Assembly (NCBI RefSeq): GCF_037893015.1
Contig: NC_133664.1
Coordinates: 127,950,478 to 128,014,477 of the forward strand
DNA from: Macrotis lagotis
Taxonomy: Eukaryota; Chordata; Mammalia; Peramelemorphia; Peramelidae
DNA: 64,000 bases
Direction: 5' to 3'
In this document: positions 12,550 to 22,767 of the stretch, piece after piece
How positions within the stretch are numbered: position 1 is the stretch's first letter
Layout of the letters: each line of letters begins with the position of its first letter
The notes under the pieces: model-generated
Databases searched by the model: none
Told to the model about the DNA's origin: nothing
Seen by the model: the letters and a program-made list of their open reading frames with translations, nothing else
Translations under genes and position numbers: made by a program

Positions 12550-12612
12550 TATATGTGTGTGTGTATATATACATATATATATATATACATATATACATAT
12601 ATACATATGTAC
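12519..12612. repeat. Compound (CA)n(TG)n(TA)n microsatellite
   Basis: About 13 CA units are followed by TG and TA/ACATAT alternation. This purine-pyrimidine alternating tract also accounts for the predicted 69-residue peptide here. Confidence 0.9.
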
Positions 12613-12814
12613 ATGAGCATGGAAATTAAACTAACATCTACCCCCAGAAGGTTAGGATTACCTATTGAGTTGTGTGTGTGTGTGGGTGTGTATTTGAAAA
12701 GTGTTGCACAAATCTTAAAGTTCTAAATAAATGATATCTATAAAATGTTCATATTTTTTGACCTTGATATTCTACTGTCAGACATATTCTCCAAGGTATA
12801 AGAATCTTATTATA

Positions 12815-13117
12815 TGTTAGGAACCATTGTGTGTGGGAGCACTGTAAATTATCTTCACCTGTTATCCTTGAGCAACAGAGTCTTATCTTACTAAGTGCCC
12901 TGGGAGTGGATTAGAGACTGGGAAGAATATTTAAGCACTAGTGTTTTGGTGAATAAACTGAGCACTTGGAGATCTGATGGAGTACTTATCTCCCTTGTCA
13001 TCCTTGTCACCCACCCCCTCCAATGCTCTCCTGGGGAAGATTGAGGGAGTCCAGAAGGGGACTCAACATAAGTCTATAAAAGGGACTCAACATACGACAT
13101 CCAATAGGGACTCAACA
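12815..13117 (+). mobile_element. Possible solo LTR with tandem end repeat
   Basis: TGTTAGG start, TATA-like ATATTTA at 12927-12933, AATAAA at 12952-12957 and an end in ACTCAACA. The spacing resembles the U3-R-U5 order of an endogenous retrovirus LTR. GGGACTCAACA occurs three times at the right end (13058, 13082 and 13107). No internal retroviral genes are next to it. Boundaries and class are uncertain. Confidence 0.35.
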
Positions 13118-14455
13118 ATTATGTATTTAAGAAATGAAAAATATGATAAATAGAGACACATTGGAAGACATAAACTCCTGCAAAGTGAAAGAAGCAGATC
13201 CAGGAAAACAATATAAATAATAATAATAATCACAATGAAAATGGAAAGAATAATAAAATGGTTGAAAACTGAATGCTGCAAAATTATGATGGGCAAGTTT
13301 GGTCCCAAAGAATAGATATAAGGAAAGAAGGCAGAGCCAAGATGGTGAAGTGGAAGCAGCAAGTCCCACAAATTCTCTCCCAAACCTTTAAATAATGACT
13401 CTAACTAAATTCTAGAGTGACAGAACACTCAAAAAGACTGAGTGGAACAATGTTCCAGCCCAAGCCAACTTGGAAGGTCTGGAGGAAAGGTCTGTTACAA
13501 TGGGGTTAAAAAGGGCCTTCAGTGCCAGCCCACCTGCACTGGAAAAAACTGGCTCCAGTTATCCAGGAACAGGCCAAGGGGCACCTGGCTCTGTGGAAGT
13601 AGTGGCAGCTTCCAGATTTCTAAGTCCAGGAATTGCCAAGGACACCTTGGAAGGTCAGAGGGAAAAGTTTGCTGCACCAGAGTGAGTGCAGAGCCCAGAC
13701 CAGTGCAGCCCTCAGCACAGGCCCATCCTGAGAACCAGAAGCAGGCCTGCAGAGCCATCCTATAGGGATCCACCTGGCAGCTGCTTCCAGAGAACTCAGT
13801 CCACAGATGGTAAGAGATTGGGGGAAATTACAAAGAACTCTTTGCTATCTCTGAGGTAGGAGTCTATTGCTTTGCCCATACCTAGATCCAGATCACAGTC
13901 TGGACCCCAATCTCAGGAAAAGGAGTTTTTCTGCCATAGCAAAGTGGGAACACTCCTCATAGTCCCTGGGCAGAAAGAAGTAGTTGTGGTTATCCAATAG
14001 ACTGGAGCACAGGCAGGAGAGCAGTCAAGCCTCTCATAAGACTTGAAGGAATTGAGGACCCTGGTGAGTGTCCCTGAAAGTTGCTATTAAAACCCTCAGA
14101 AACTTGGGACAGTGCATCCTCTACCCTGGAAGCAGAGCCCCACCTTAACAATGAACAAACAACAGAAGGAAAAAAAATCTGACTATAGATAATTACTTTG
14201 AACCTATGGAGGTTCAAAGTTGACACTCAGAAAATGATAGTCAAAGCTTCTGTGTCCAGAGCCTCCAAGAAAAATATGAATTGGTCTCAGGCTATGAAAG
14301 AGTTCAAAAAAGATTTGAAAATCAAGGGAGGTAGAGGAAAATTTTGAAAAAAAATGAGAGTGATGTGGGAAAAAATCATGAAAACCAAATCAGCAGCTTG
14401 ATGAAGGAATTACAGAATAATATTGAAGAAAATAACATCTTAAAAACTGATTTTG

Positions 14456-14520
14456 GGGGCAGCTAGGTGGCACAATGGATAGAGCACTGGCCCTGGAGTC
14501 AGGAATACCTAAAAAAAAAA
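14456..14520 (+). mobile_element. WSINE1-type SINE with internal deletion
   Basis: Only the head is present (GGGGGCAGCTAGGTGGCACA to GGAGTCAGGAATACCT), followed at once by A10. The missing middle lies between two ACCT motifs of the consensus (TACCTGGGTTC and AAAACCTAAAA), so deletion between short direct repeats explains it better than 5' truncation. Confidence 0.8.
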
Positions 14521-14576
14521 GTGAAATATCTCATTGGAAAAACAATTGACCTAGAAAAACAGATCCAGGAGAAATA

Positions 14577-14728
14577 CTTTTTTTGTAGGTTTTTGCAAGG
14601 CAATGGGGTTAAGTGGCTTGCCCAAGGCCACACAGCTAGGTAATTATTAAGTGTCTGAGGCTGGATTTGAACTCAGGCACTCCTGACTCCAAGGCCTGTG
14701 CTCTATCTCCTGCGCCACCTAGCTGCCC
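14577..14728 (-). mobile_element. WSINE1-type SINE, reverse
   Basis: Poly(T) then TTGCAAGGCAATGGGGTTAA, through to CGCCACCTAGCTGCCCC. Flanked by CCAGGAGAAATA (14565-14576) and CCAGGAGAGATA (14729-14740), a 12-bp duplication with one difference. Confidence 0.92.
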
Positions 14729-16060
14729 CCAGGAGAGATATTTTTAAAATTATTGCACTATCAGAAAATCATGACCAAGGCAAGAGCCTGGACTTCATTT
14801 TTTAAAGAAATAATCCAGGAAAATTACTCATATTCTAGAAGCACAGGTAATAGAAATGGAAAGAATTCACCACTCATTATCTGCAAAAGATCCCAAAATA
14901 AAAGCTGCCAGGAATATTATAGCCAAATTTCAGAACTCTTAAGTGCAGGAGAAAATATTACAAGCAGTCAGAAAGAAATAATTCAAATATCATGGCACTA
15001 CAATCAAGATAACTCAAGATTTAGCAGCTTCTACATTAAGGGTTTGTAGGGCTTGAAATATGATATTCCAGAAGACAAAAGAGCTCGGATTAAACTGAGA
15101 ATCAACTACCTAGTAAAAGTATACATTCTCTTTCAGGGGAAAAGATAGACTTTCAATGAAATAGAGGATTTTCAAACTTTTCTGTTGAAATGACCAGAGC
15201 TGAGCAGAAAGCTCAATCTCCAAGTACAGGTCTCAGGTGAAGCATAGCGAGGGTGGACCAGAAGGGTAGATTATGAGGGATTTAATGATGTTAAACTAAG
15301 CAGTTTATTCCTGCATGGGCAGATGATACTGATAACTCATATGAACCTTCTCCTTTATTAGGGCCCTTAGAAGGAACATATATAAAAAAACACAGGAGGG
15401 AATTGAATTTGAAGATATGATTTGTTCAAAAGATGGAGTTAATGGAGGAGAAAAGAATGTACTGGGAGATAGGGAAAGGAGAGGTAGAATGGGAATAAGT
15501 TTTTTCATATAAAGGAGGCAATAAAAAGCTTTTGCAATAGAGATGAATGAGCAAAAGTGAGGGGAAATGAATGAGTCTTTGCTCTCATCAGCAATTGCTA
15601 AGAGGAAATAACAATGCACACCCAGTTAGATATAGAAACCCATCTTACCCTAGAGGAAAATAGGAAAGGAAAGGAATGGGAGAAAGGGGATGGGGGAAGG
15701 GAAGGGGAGGTGTAGGTGATAGAAGAGAGGGAAGATCATGGGAGAGGGTTCAGACACGATATACTTTTGAGGAGGGACAGAATGAAAGGAGAATAAATGG
15801 GAGTGGGGGGAACTAGGACAGAGGGAAATACATCTAACAATAGCAGCTGTGAGAAAAATACTAAAGCAATTTCTCTGATAGACTTATAATAAAGAATGTT
15901 ATCCATCCCAAAGAAAACTGATGAGTATCTGAATACAAACTGAAGACACTCTTTCCCCCCAACTTCATTTTTCTTGAGGTTTCTCTTTCTTTGGGGGAGG
16001 AGGGGGAATTATGTTTACTTTTACAACATGACTATTGAAATGATATTTCATGGCTACATA

Positions 16061-16730
16061 TTTTTAACCCACACAAAGTGACTGGCTTGACTCAATGAGG
16101 GAAGGAGGGTGAAAGGAAGAGAATTTGAAACTCAAGGTATTGGAAGTAAATATTGAGACTTGCTTTTGCTTGTAGATGGGGTAGAAAAAAGTAAAAATCA
16201 AAAATATAACTATGCTAAAAAAGAATAGATTTAAGAAGACACTTCCCTTTCTCATTTGTAGATGGAATATTATAAATGTGACACATTACATATAACTCTA
16301 GGCTACATACATTAAGTTTTTTCCCCTTTTTATTCTTTAAGAGACAGCCCTCAAGGAAAAAATAGGAAAAGGGACTCACTGGGAAATACAAGCAATTTAT
16401 AAACAAAAGATAAAGTGAGAGGCTCCAAAAATATGGCATCATCTATCACAATGAGACATGATCTGAGTCAAGAATATTGTTGCAATAAATAGGAGAATAT
16501 GAGGAGGGAAAAGCCAGGATAAAACAAAAAAAATGAAAGACTGTCTTTATAAGTATTGAAGCTATGTGCATAAACCAAATTCCTGGGATAATTTTAAAAG
16601 GCTATCTTAAAAGATTATCTTCTTTCAAAAACACTTGGATGGAAAAAAGCATACATATGAAGAGGAAATAATAAAAAAGACAAAGTATAGAGGAACTCTT
16701 AGAAAGTACTCTTAGAAATTCTCTGCTTGA
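16061..16730. other. No gene seen; possible HAL1 3' end
   Basis: 16061-16200 may be the end of the element to the left (GAGGGAAGGAGGGTGAAAGG, then a GAATTTGAAACTCAAGGTAT block). The rest is AT-rich and unassigned. Confidence 0.35.
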
Positions 16731-16871
16731 TGGGTGGCTAGGTGGCGCAGTGAATAAAGCACTGACCCTGGAGTCAGGAGTACCTGGGTTCAAAGCCGGT
16801 CTCAGACCCTTAATAATTACCTAGCTGTGTGGCCTTGTGAAAACCTAAAAAACCTAAACCTAAAAAAAAAA
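16731..16871 (+). mobile_element. WSINE1-type SINE
   Basis: GGTGGCTAGGTGGCGCAGTG head, box B GGTTCAAAGCCGGTCTCA, ACCTAGCTGTGTGGCCTTG, then a shortened 3' part missing GGGCAAGCCACTTAACCC, and an A-rich tail. Confidence 0.93.
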
Positions 16872-17441
16872 GAAACCCAACATTTGAGAATAGGATGTCC
16901 ATGATAGGTAATAATAAAAAAAAACTATTAAAAATTATAATTTAGTTAAAAGAGGGTAACTGTGAAGTAACCTGGTTTTATTCACATCTTCATTTTCAGA
17001 CAAAAAAATGAGGGCACCAAAAGTTATTGACACTTCCCAGGCACTCATGAGTCTGGTACTCATTTCTGGGTCACATTTTGCAGGAGTAGAATTCCTAAGG
17101 ATTTACATTCTTAAAGTCCTTGTTGGAGCAGAGCAGTAATTTGAAAAACAAAATTAGTTTTCTCAGCAAAGTTAGTCTGTATCAGAAAAAGAATTCAACT
17201 TTGAAATTCAAAATTATTATATGTACTATAGTTGAGTTATGTGTACTAATGTTGAGATAAAATATGATATTTTAGGATCCTCATTTGCTGGCAAGTAAGG
17301 CTTTTGTTTCAGTGATAAATGAAGTACAAAAAATTACTGCTAATGATACTCTCTCCATTTAATATATATATAATTAAGGTTGTGATAAAGCTATACAGAG
17401 ATAATTCATATTTCCAGAAACTCTTGGCAGGCATTATATGC
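16872..17441. other. 3' flank of the hyaluronidase gene
   Basis: Likely 3' UTR and flank of the gene transcribed from the right. AT-rich; holds the two poly(A) signal candidates and no other feature that I can name. Confidence 0.4.
16977..16982 (-). promoter_or_regulatory. Candidate poly(A) signal for the hyaluronidase gene
   Basis: TTTATT on the plus strand reads AATAAA on the minus strand, about 460 bases past the stop codon. A weaker ATTAAA is closer, at 17363-17358, about 80 bases past the stop. Neither can be chosen from sequence alone. Confidence 0.25.
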
Positions 17442-18206
17442 CTATAAAAACAATAGTTGGCCAAACAATTCTACAGTTAGAAAAATAATAAGCATGGAAG
17501 TAGAAAAACTCATAAACATTAAACAAGATCCTGAATAAATCATTATATTCATCATATGGTTTTCAGTTTGTAAACCAGGTAACTGTTGAAAGGAAGCATT
17601 AGACATACCATTTTCAGTATCTTCAAGGGTGACTTCAGTTGAAAAGCTCATTCCAAAATTATATTTGATAGCATCAGTTTCTGTATTATCTCTGTCATTG
17701 TTTGAATGGATGCCTATGCCATATCTGTCAAATGCTGTGCTAGCAACCTGCTGATCTTCTATGCCAGGAAGAACATTCCGAGGGGAAGAAAGAACTCGTT
17801 TCCAGGTCGGGGACTTGAATGTATGAACAATATGTTCTGAATCCAAATGAGCTTCAATACAAATATCTTCTGAAATGCACACCTTGATGTCATGAACATT
17901 TTCTATAGTGACTTCTGTTTTACATTTGGAACCTGAATAGCAATTGCAATAAAATTTCTCTGAAAATTCTTTTAGATCCTCGAAGTTGGGCTTTCCATAA
18001 CGCACATAACTTCTGCCCTTTTGAGTTCGAATACTGAATCTTTTAGAGTTCAAATGAAGGTAGTCACTAGAATTCCAGTTTTTTCGAACACAAGCTCCTT
18101 GATCCTGGCAAAGAACCTGGCTACACATTTTGGCTGCAAGAGTGGCATTGATAATATAAGGGTTCAGTGTAGTCCTCATGTAATTGTCTAAGACCGTGCA
18201 TGTTTT
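17442..18206 (-). CDS. SPAM1: PH-20-type hyaluronidase, last coding exon (residues 350-603)
   Basis: Begins after the acceptor TTTCCACAG with KTCTVLDNY, which matches the human KSCLLLDNY block, and ends at a TAG at 17444-17442. Cys352 is placed to pair with Cys60. The EGF-like part carries Cys377/388, 382/436, 438/444 and 459/465, one residue off the human PH-20 pattern. The 458-464-type pair distinguishes PH-20 from HYAL4. Sequons are at Asn369, Asn394 and Asn552. After Cys465 come about 100 polar residues without cysteine, then small residues (Ser574-Gly-Ser) and a hydrophobic end (about 577-603). This fits either a GPI-anchor signal, as in human PH-20, or a membrane tail. Human PH-20 has only about 45 residues after its last paired cysteine; here there are 138. 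The frame is open throughout, with no stop or frameshift, so the gene looks functional. Confidence 0.93.
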   Translation of the reverse strand, partial: KTCTVLDNYMRTTLNPYIINATLAAKMCSQVLCQDQGACVRKNWNSSDYLHLNSKRFSIRTQKGRSYVRYGKPNFEDLKEFSEKFYCNCYSGSKCKTEVTIENVHDIKVCISEDICIEAHLDSEHIVHTFKSPTWKRVLSSPRNVLPGIEDQQVASTAFDRYGIGIHSNNDRDNTETDAIKYNFGMSFSTEVTLEDTENGMSNASFQQLPGLQTENHMMNIMIYSGSCLMFMSFSTSMLIIFLTVELFGQLLFL

Positions 18207-18469
18207 CTGTGGAAAAGAAAATTAGGATCAAAAAAGTCAAAATGTGATAGGACAATTAATTATAGGAATACTTTGATTAGAGATCAAAAATAAACTTTTA
18301 AGACAATACCAGAAAACTGAAAATTTCTTTCTTTATAAAAAAAAGAAGAGGATATAGCAAGGAATAGAAAATGCTTGGAACAAATTTTACCCATTTCCCT
18401 CCATGTATACTTGGAAACTTCTTGAGCATGCCTTCTTCCCCCAGGAACCACATCAATGAGAAATCTCAC

Positions 18470-18830
18470 TATCCTGTAAGATTAAATCAGTCTTTGTTCT
18501 CACATATCACCAACACCTCTTCCTTTCTGATTAAAACAAACCCATGAGTTCTAAAACCTCCAATACAGTCTTCTCCAAATTTCCCACTAGCTAAGTGTTT
18601 TTTTTTATTCTTTTGGATTTTCCATCATGCCCTTACTCTTTGCACCTCTTCCCCCTTCATCCCCTATACACATTACTTTTCATTTCCTTTCCTATATAGT
18701 TTTGCCCCATTAGATTGTAAGCTCTTTGAGGGCAAAGTTCTCTTTTCATTTATATTTGTAGCCCTAGTATACTTAGCAATTGACCCATAATAGATGCTTA
18801 GTAAATATTTATTGATTGACTGATTTTTAT
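18470..18830 (+). mobile_element. L2-type LINE 3' end, inside the long intron
   Basis: Pyrimidine-rich 3' UTR, then TTAGATTGTAAGCTCTTTGA, a GGCAAAGTTCTC block and TAGTAAATATTTATTGATTG. This is the characteristic end of mammalian L2, on the strand opposite the gene. Confidence 0.75.
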
Positions 18831-19254
18831 AAGCAAGATTATTGAATTATTTTAATATAGTCAAATGAATATTCTTTGTGCAAGTTCCTAAATCTCTGAA
18901 CCATTAGTCAAGTTGAAGTCTAAACCAAATTTCCATAAATGTCTCAGTGAAATGTTATAAGTAGAGAAGCTCCACAAAATTTGTCAAACAAATTTGAACA
19001 GCTTTGCAGAGACAAGACAATTCTCTAGGTGGTAAACAAGGAAGGTACATGAGTACAGGTTATGTGAGAAAGTTACATAGTCCAAAATAGTAGAACGTGA
19101 ATGACAGTCCAAGTGAAATGACAGTCCAAGTGATTTATCTTAAAATTAGAAACATAGATGCTCCTCAAACTTATTAACATAGCATGAGTTTCAGAAGTCT
19201 TTTCTCCTCATGATCAATGGTGACTGATGAATTACCAAGCCATTCTATTCCAAT

Positions 19255-19410
19255 AATACAATGCTGAACTTTTGAGTTCTAGGACTTGAAACTGAGTTCC
19301 ATTTCTGATACTTATTACCTGTGTGACCTTAGGGAAGCGACTTAAACTCTCTGGGTCTCAGTTCCTTCCCTGATCTGCAATTAAAATGAAGGAGTTAATG
19401 CAGAAAAATT
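19255..19410 (+). mobile_element. MIR-like SINE
   Basis: Core block CTTATTACCTGTGTGACCTT, then CTGGGTCTCAGTTCCTTCCC, followed by a short tail. Intronic. Confidence 0.7.
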
Positions 19411-19650
19411 CTCAAGTCTCCCTATCTCTATATCTATTAGTCTATTATCTATCATGATATAGCAAAAGGGAAAAGGAGACCAAGAGACCTAAAATCTTCA
19501 CTTTAAATCTAGTCTTCATCTTTCTTTGTTCTCTAATTTGTCTAGTCAATGAAAATAGCTCTATCTTCCATTGGAGAGGTGGGGGTGGACTAGGCAAGCT
19601 CACAAAAGTAGTAAGATGGGGTTTTGGCAAATTGTGAAACTTCTCTATAA

Positions 19651-19653
<3 letters not shown>

Positions 19654-19709
<56 letters not shown>
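19654..19709. repeat. (GT)28 microsatellite
   Basis: Uninterrupted GT run of about 56 bases within the intron between the second and last coding exons. Confidence 0.97.
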
Positions 19710-19710
<1 letters not shown>

Positions 19711-19849
19711 TAACTTTCTCCTCCCTGTTAACCAGTCTCTGACTTCAAACTTGAGAGAAAAGGAATAGAGAGGCTTCTAGCATACTAGCAGCTAATTCCC
19801 CAAAATATCCTTCCTATTACAAAGGTGTTTAGTCAGGCAATCACCTAAT

Positions 19850-20320
19850 GACCTTCCTAAAGTTTCTGTCCTAATTGGACTGGTCTTCTTGTTGTCTCTA
19901 GAAGACACTTCATGCATTTTCACCTCCAAACATTTATGTCACATCACTACTTTGTCTGAAACTCCCTTTACTGTTCTTTACTTATTCAAGTCTTACACAA
20001 TATTTTAAGGTATAGTTCAAAAAACATACTTTTTCTCATTAAAATTGCCTGATTATGTTTGTCCACCATAATATCTCAGAAGTCTATTAACATTTCCTTT
20101 TCTGAGCTTTGTGACTTTATGTATATTGTATTATATTGAGCTATTTATTTTCTGCATTATTATCTAATTTTTCCAGATTTTTTCCTCTATTGGATTTCAA
20201 TTTCCTAAAAGATATGAGTTATATTCTATTTCTCTCTGACCATCACTTAAGCTTTCTGGCCAACACTTAAACTCAGTGCTGTATATAAAGGTATTCATTA
20301 AAATATTAGTTAGTTGCTTC
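19850..20320 (+). mobile_element. L2-like LINE 3' region, diverged
   Basis: Order of blocks is like the L2 3' UTR: ACTTTGTCTGAAACTCCCTT, TTCAAGTCTTACACAATATT, then a TTTCCTAAAAGATATGAGTT block. It ends with GTATTCATTAAAATATTAGT. Strongly diverged, and in the intron. Confidence 0.4.
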
Positions 20321-20599
20321 TATTTAAAATCAAGATATTTAAAGAAGAGACTTTATGAATAAGCTACCTTCTGTTAAAAAATGCACGGAATAGAAAAATG
20401 GAAGATCAGAATCACAAAAAAATGACTTTGAAAGCTTGAAGCCTATGTAGAATTTATTTTGAGTGTAAAAAAAAGAAAACAATTCCTTTTATTTACAATT
20501 CTGTTCTTCTATTCTACTATGTTTATTTTAATATTTAAGTTGGGAATAAAAATAAATAACATTTTAAAAATAAAAACCTTAGAGTTTAGACCCCAAATC

Positions 20600-20905
20600 A
20601 CTGATCACAAAATCACAAAATGCAAAATATCAGAGATTAAAGGGACTTCAGAAACCCTTAAGTCCAACTCATAACTGAGCAAAAATCCACTCCTCAACAT
20701 CATTGACAAGTGTTCACCTAAAATAATTTCAGTAGGCAAAGAACCACTACTTTCCAATAGCACGATTAATTTTTAAACAGCTCTAATAGTATCTCCTTAA
20801 AACAAATCTAAAGCTTTCTCTCTGCAACTTCTGCCTAACTGCAGTTCTGCCTTTGGGGACCAAGTAGAACCAGTCTCCTTATTCTTGACAGGTTGCGGTT
20901 CACTA
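20600..20905 (+). mobile_element. Ancient interspersed repeat, family not assigned
   Basis: Contains the motif order AGGGACTTCAGAAACCC, CCACTACTTTCCAATAGCAC, AAACAGCTCTAATAGTATC, TCTCTGCAACTTCTGCCTAA, GGGGACCAAGTAGAACCAGT. I recognise this as a widespread mammalian repeat but cannot name the family with confidence. Confidence 0.4.
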
Positions 20906-21856
20906 TAGGAGCTCAGTGAATGCTAGCTTATTATTGTTAGGTTATTGGTTTGGGTAAATGTTTAGCTAGTCAAATGATATATGTGATAGATGACTACAAA
21001 GTCCATCTAATTCCCTATAGTCCAGTTAATTCCTCAGAGAGCAAGTGCTTCTATACCTCTGCTATCCCTTTTGGTTTCAAGATCAATGGGGAAAAATGAA
21101 TAATTCACCTACCTCTTTTCTCACTGCATGAATATAATTCCTTTGTCCTTATCACTGAAGCAGTAAAGTCCCCCATCCCATTAAGAAATCCTGGCTTACC
21201 ACTGGAGCTTAATTGAATTCATTCACACATTAACATTTTACATGCTGTTACACCTTACAACATAACTCTGACAGCTCCAAAAGATAGAATTACAGAATAA
21301 AGAACTTGGAAGAGATGGAGAGAGGGGAATAAAAGAGTTGATATGGAAAAGAATAAAATTACAGGTATAATGAGAGCATACAATATTTGGGAGACACCTT
21401 GTGATACTTTGGAATCAATTGGAGATAAATAGAACCTATTATCAAAGAAAAGTGGAAAATATTCTACAAAAGAGTTGGAACTTTATTTGTTAGAATAAAA
21501 ATTCTCTTCAGTCATTGTGCAAATGATCAAAACAGCTTCTTAAAGAAGAAATATCTTACTTTTCTAATACTAAAACTACAAAACCTTTTTTGTGTGTTTT
21601 AGATCCCTTTGGCTATCTGATGAAAACTATGTACTCCTGCTCAGAGTAAAGTTTTTAAATGCATAAAATAAAACACGGGATTACAAAGAAAACCAATCAT
21701 ATTGAAAAACAGTTATCAAAAAAACTATCTTTAATGGAGTGACACTAGGTTAAAAATCTGTTACAGAAACAAAGAACTTAGCATATGTTCAAAGAATTCT
21801 ATTATATGACTTTCACAATAATGAATTACACAGAATTTCTCACCAACTCAATTTAC
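20906..21856. other. Intron sequence, nothing named
   Basis: Part of the long hyaluronidase intron. AT-rich, with no repeat that I can place and no extra exon-like open frame with good splice sites. Confidence 0.4.
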
Positions 21857-21946
21857 CTGGCTTCGTGTAAAATTTAGACTTCCCCACATTATTATTCCAG
21901 AGACACCTAAGGCAACAGATTCTCCAATAGTATTTACAAGGTCATC
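21857..21946 (-). CDS. SPAM1: PH-20-type hyaluronidase, second coding exon (residues 320-349)
   Basis: A 90-bp exon, too short to show up as an open reading frame, found by splice sites and homology. It is preceded on the minus strand by TTTTCAG and followed by GTAAAT. It is in phase 0 at both ends and encodes 30 residues, starting DDLVNTIGES and including LGVSGIIMWGSL. That aligns with the human PH-20 block containing LGASGIVIWG, the last strand of the catalytic barrel. A sequon (Asn344-Phe-Thr) lies near its end. The intron before it is 821 bp and the one after it about 3.65 kb. The large-exon, 90-bp exon, last-exon arrangement is typical of the SPAM1/HYAL4 group. Confidence 0.92.
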
Positions 21947-22767
21947 CTGAAAACATTAATAATAGAGATAAGTCGAATAAAGACAAAACAAAAATATTTT
22001 ACAAAGAATAGTAGAAACAGATATAAATAGATTGACATCACAATTATATTAAGTACTCTTTTAATATGTATTATATCCACCAAAAGAATGTAAGTTTCTT
22101 GAGGACAGTTAACTGTTTTTCATTAGACCATAGAATCCTTGATTTAGAATTGAATATAACCTTTTTGGTCCAAAAACCTTCATTATATAGATGAAGAAAT
22201 GTAGCAAGGTTGGTGGTTTAGCATTGCTCTCACATGTATTTAAGAGTCAAAATTCAAATTCAGATCCTGTCTATCACTCTTACCACCAATGAATAGTTAC
22301 TTGTACTGCGCCTTGAACTTAGTAGGTACTAATAAATATTTATTAAATAAATGTAGTATTTCCTGCCACCTCCACCAAGTTAGTCATGAGTAAACCATGA
22401 TTTTGTTATAATTATTAATGATTGATAACAATATTTTACAATAATTTCTCATTTAATTCATATTTCATACTTTCTTACTGTACAATTATTTCTCATTTGG
22501 AGGGCTACCTTGTATATTCATACATACATATGTGTTAGTATATGTTTCTATAATTGCTTAACAAATTTACAAAGATCTAACAATATTAAACAAAACTTTT
22601 AAAACTTCCATTTTTCCCTTTGTGCCAAATAATGGCACTAAAAATCCTACACATGTCCTCAAAGTCTATAAAATCCTAAACTCTTATGCTGAGTTGAACA
22701 GTCTTTTAAAAATAAATTTCAAGTACTACCACCACCAGTCTGTCAGGCTTTATCATGGTTTACTCAC

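Larger units (their letters stand above)
13330..16060 (+). mobile_element. HAL1-like (ORF1-only L1 relative), decayed
   Basis: Starts with GGCAGAGCCAAGATGGTGAA, typical of the 5' end of marsupial L1. A 5' UTR-like GC-richer stretch follows (to about 14150), then an ORF1-like start (ATGAACAAACAACAGAAGGA at 14151). Lysine- and glutamate-rich coiled-coil-like remnants follow, then a C-terminal ORF1 part around 14750-15190. A purine-rich 3' UTR leads directly to the terminal TTACTTTTACAACATGACTA block near 16015. No ORF2 is visible, which suggests a half-L1 element. Two SINEs interrupt it. Confidence 0.6.

Noticed and set aside
13442-13773. Three overlapping open frames of 71-107 codons
   Set aside because: They lie in the GC-richer 5' UTR-like part of the HAL1-like element and overlap on both strands, as expected of sequence with fewer AT-rich stops.
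19571-19768. Peptides with runs of Cys-Val, Thr-His or Tyr-Ile
   Set aside because: They are translations of GT, CA and TA microsatellites (also at 1950, 12517, 34999, 38308 and 52235).
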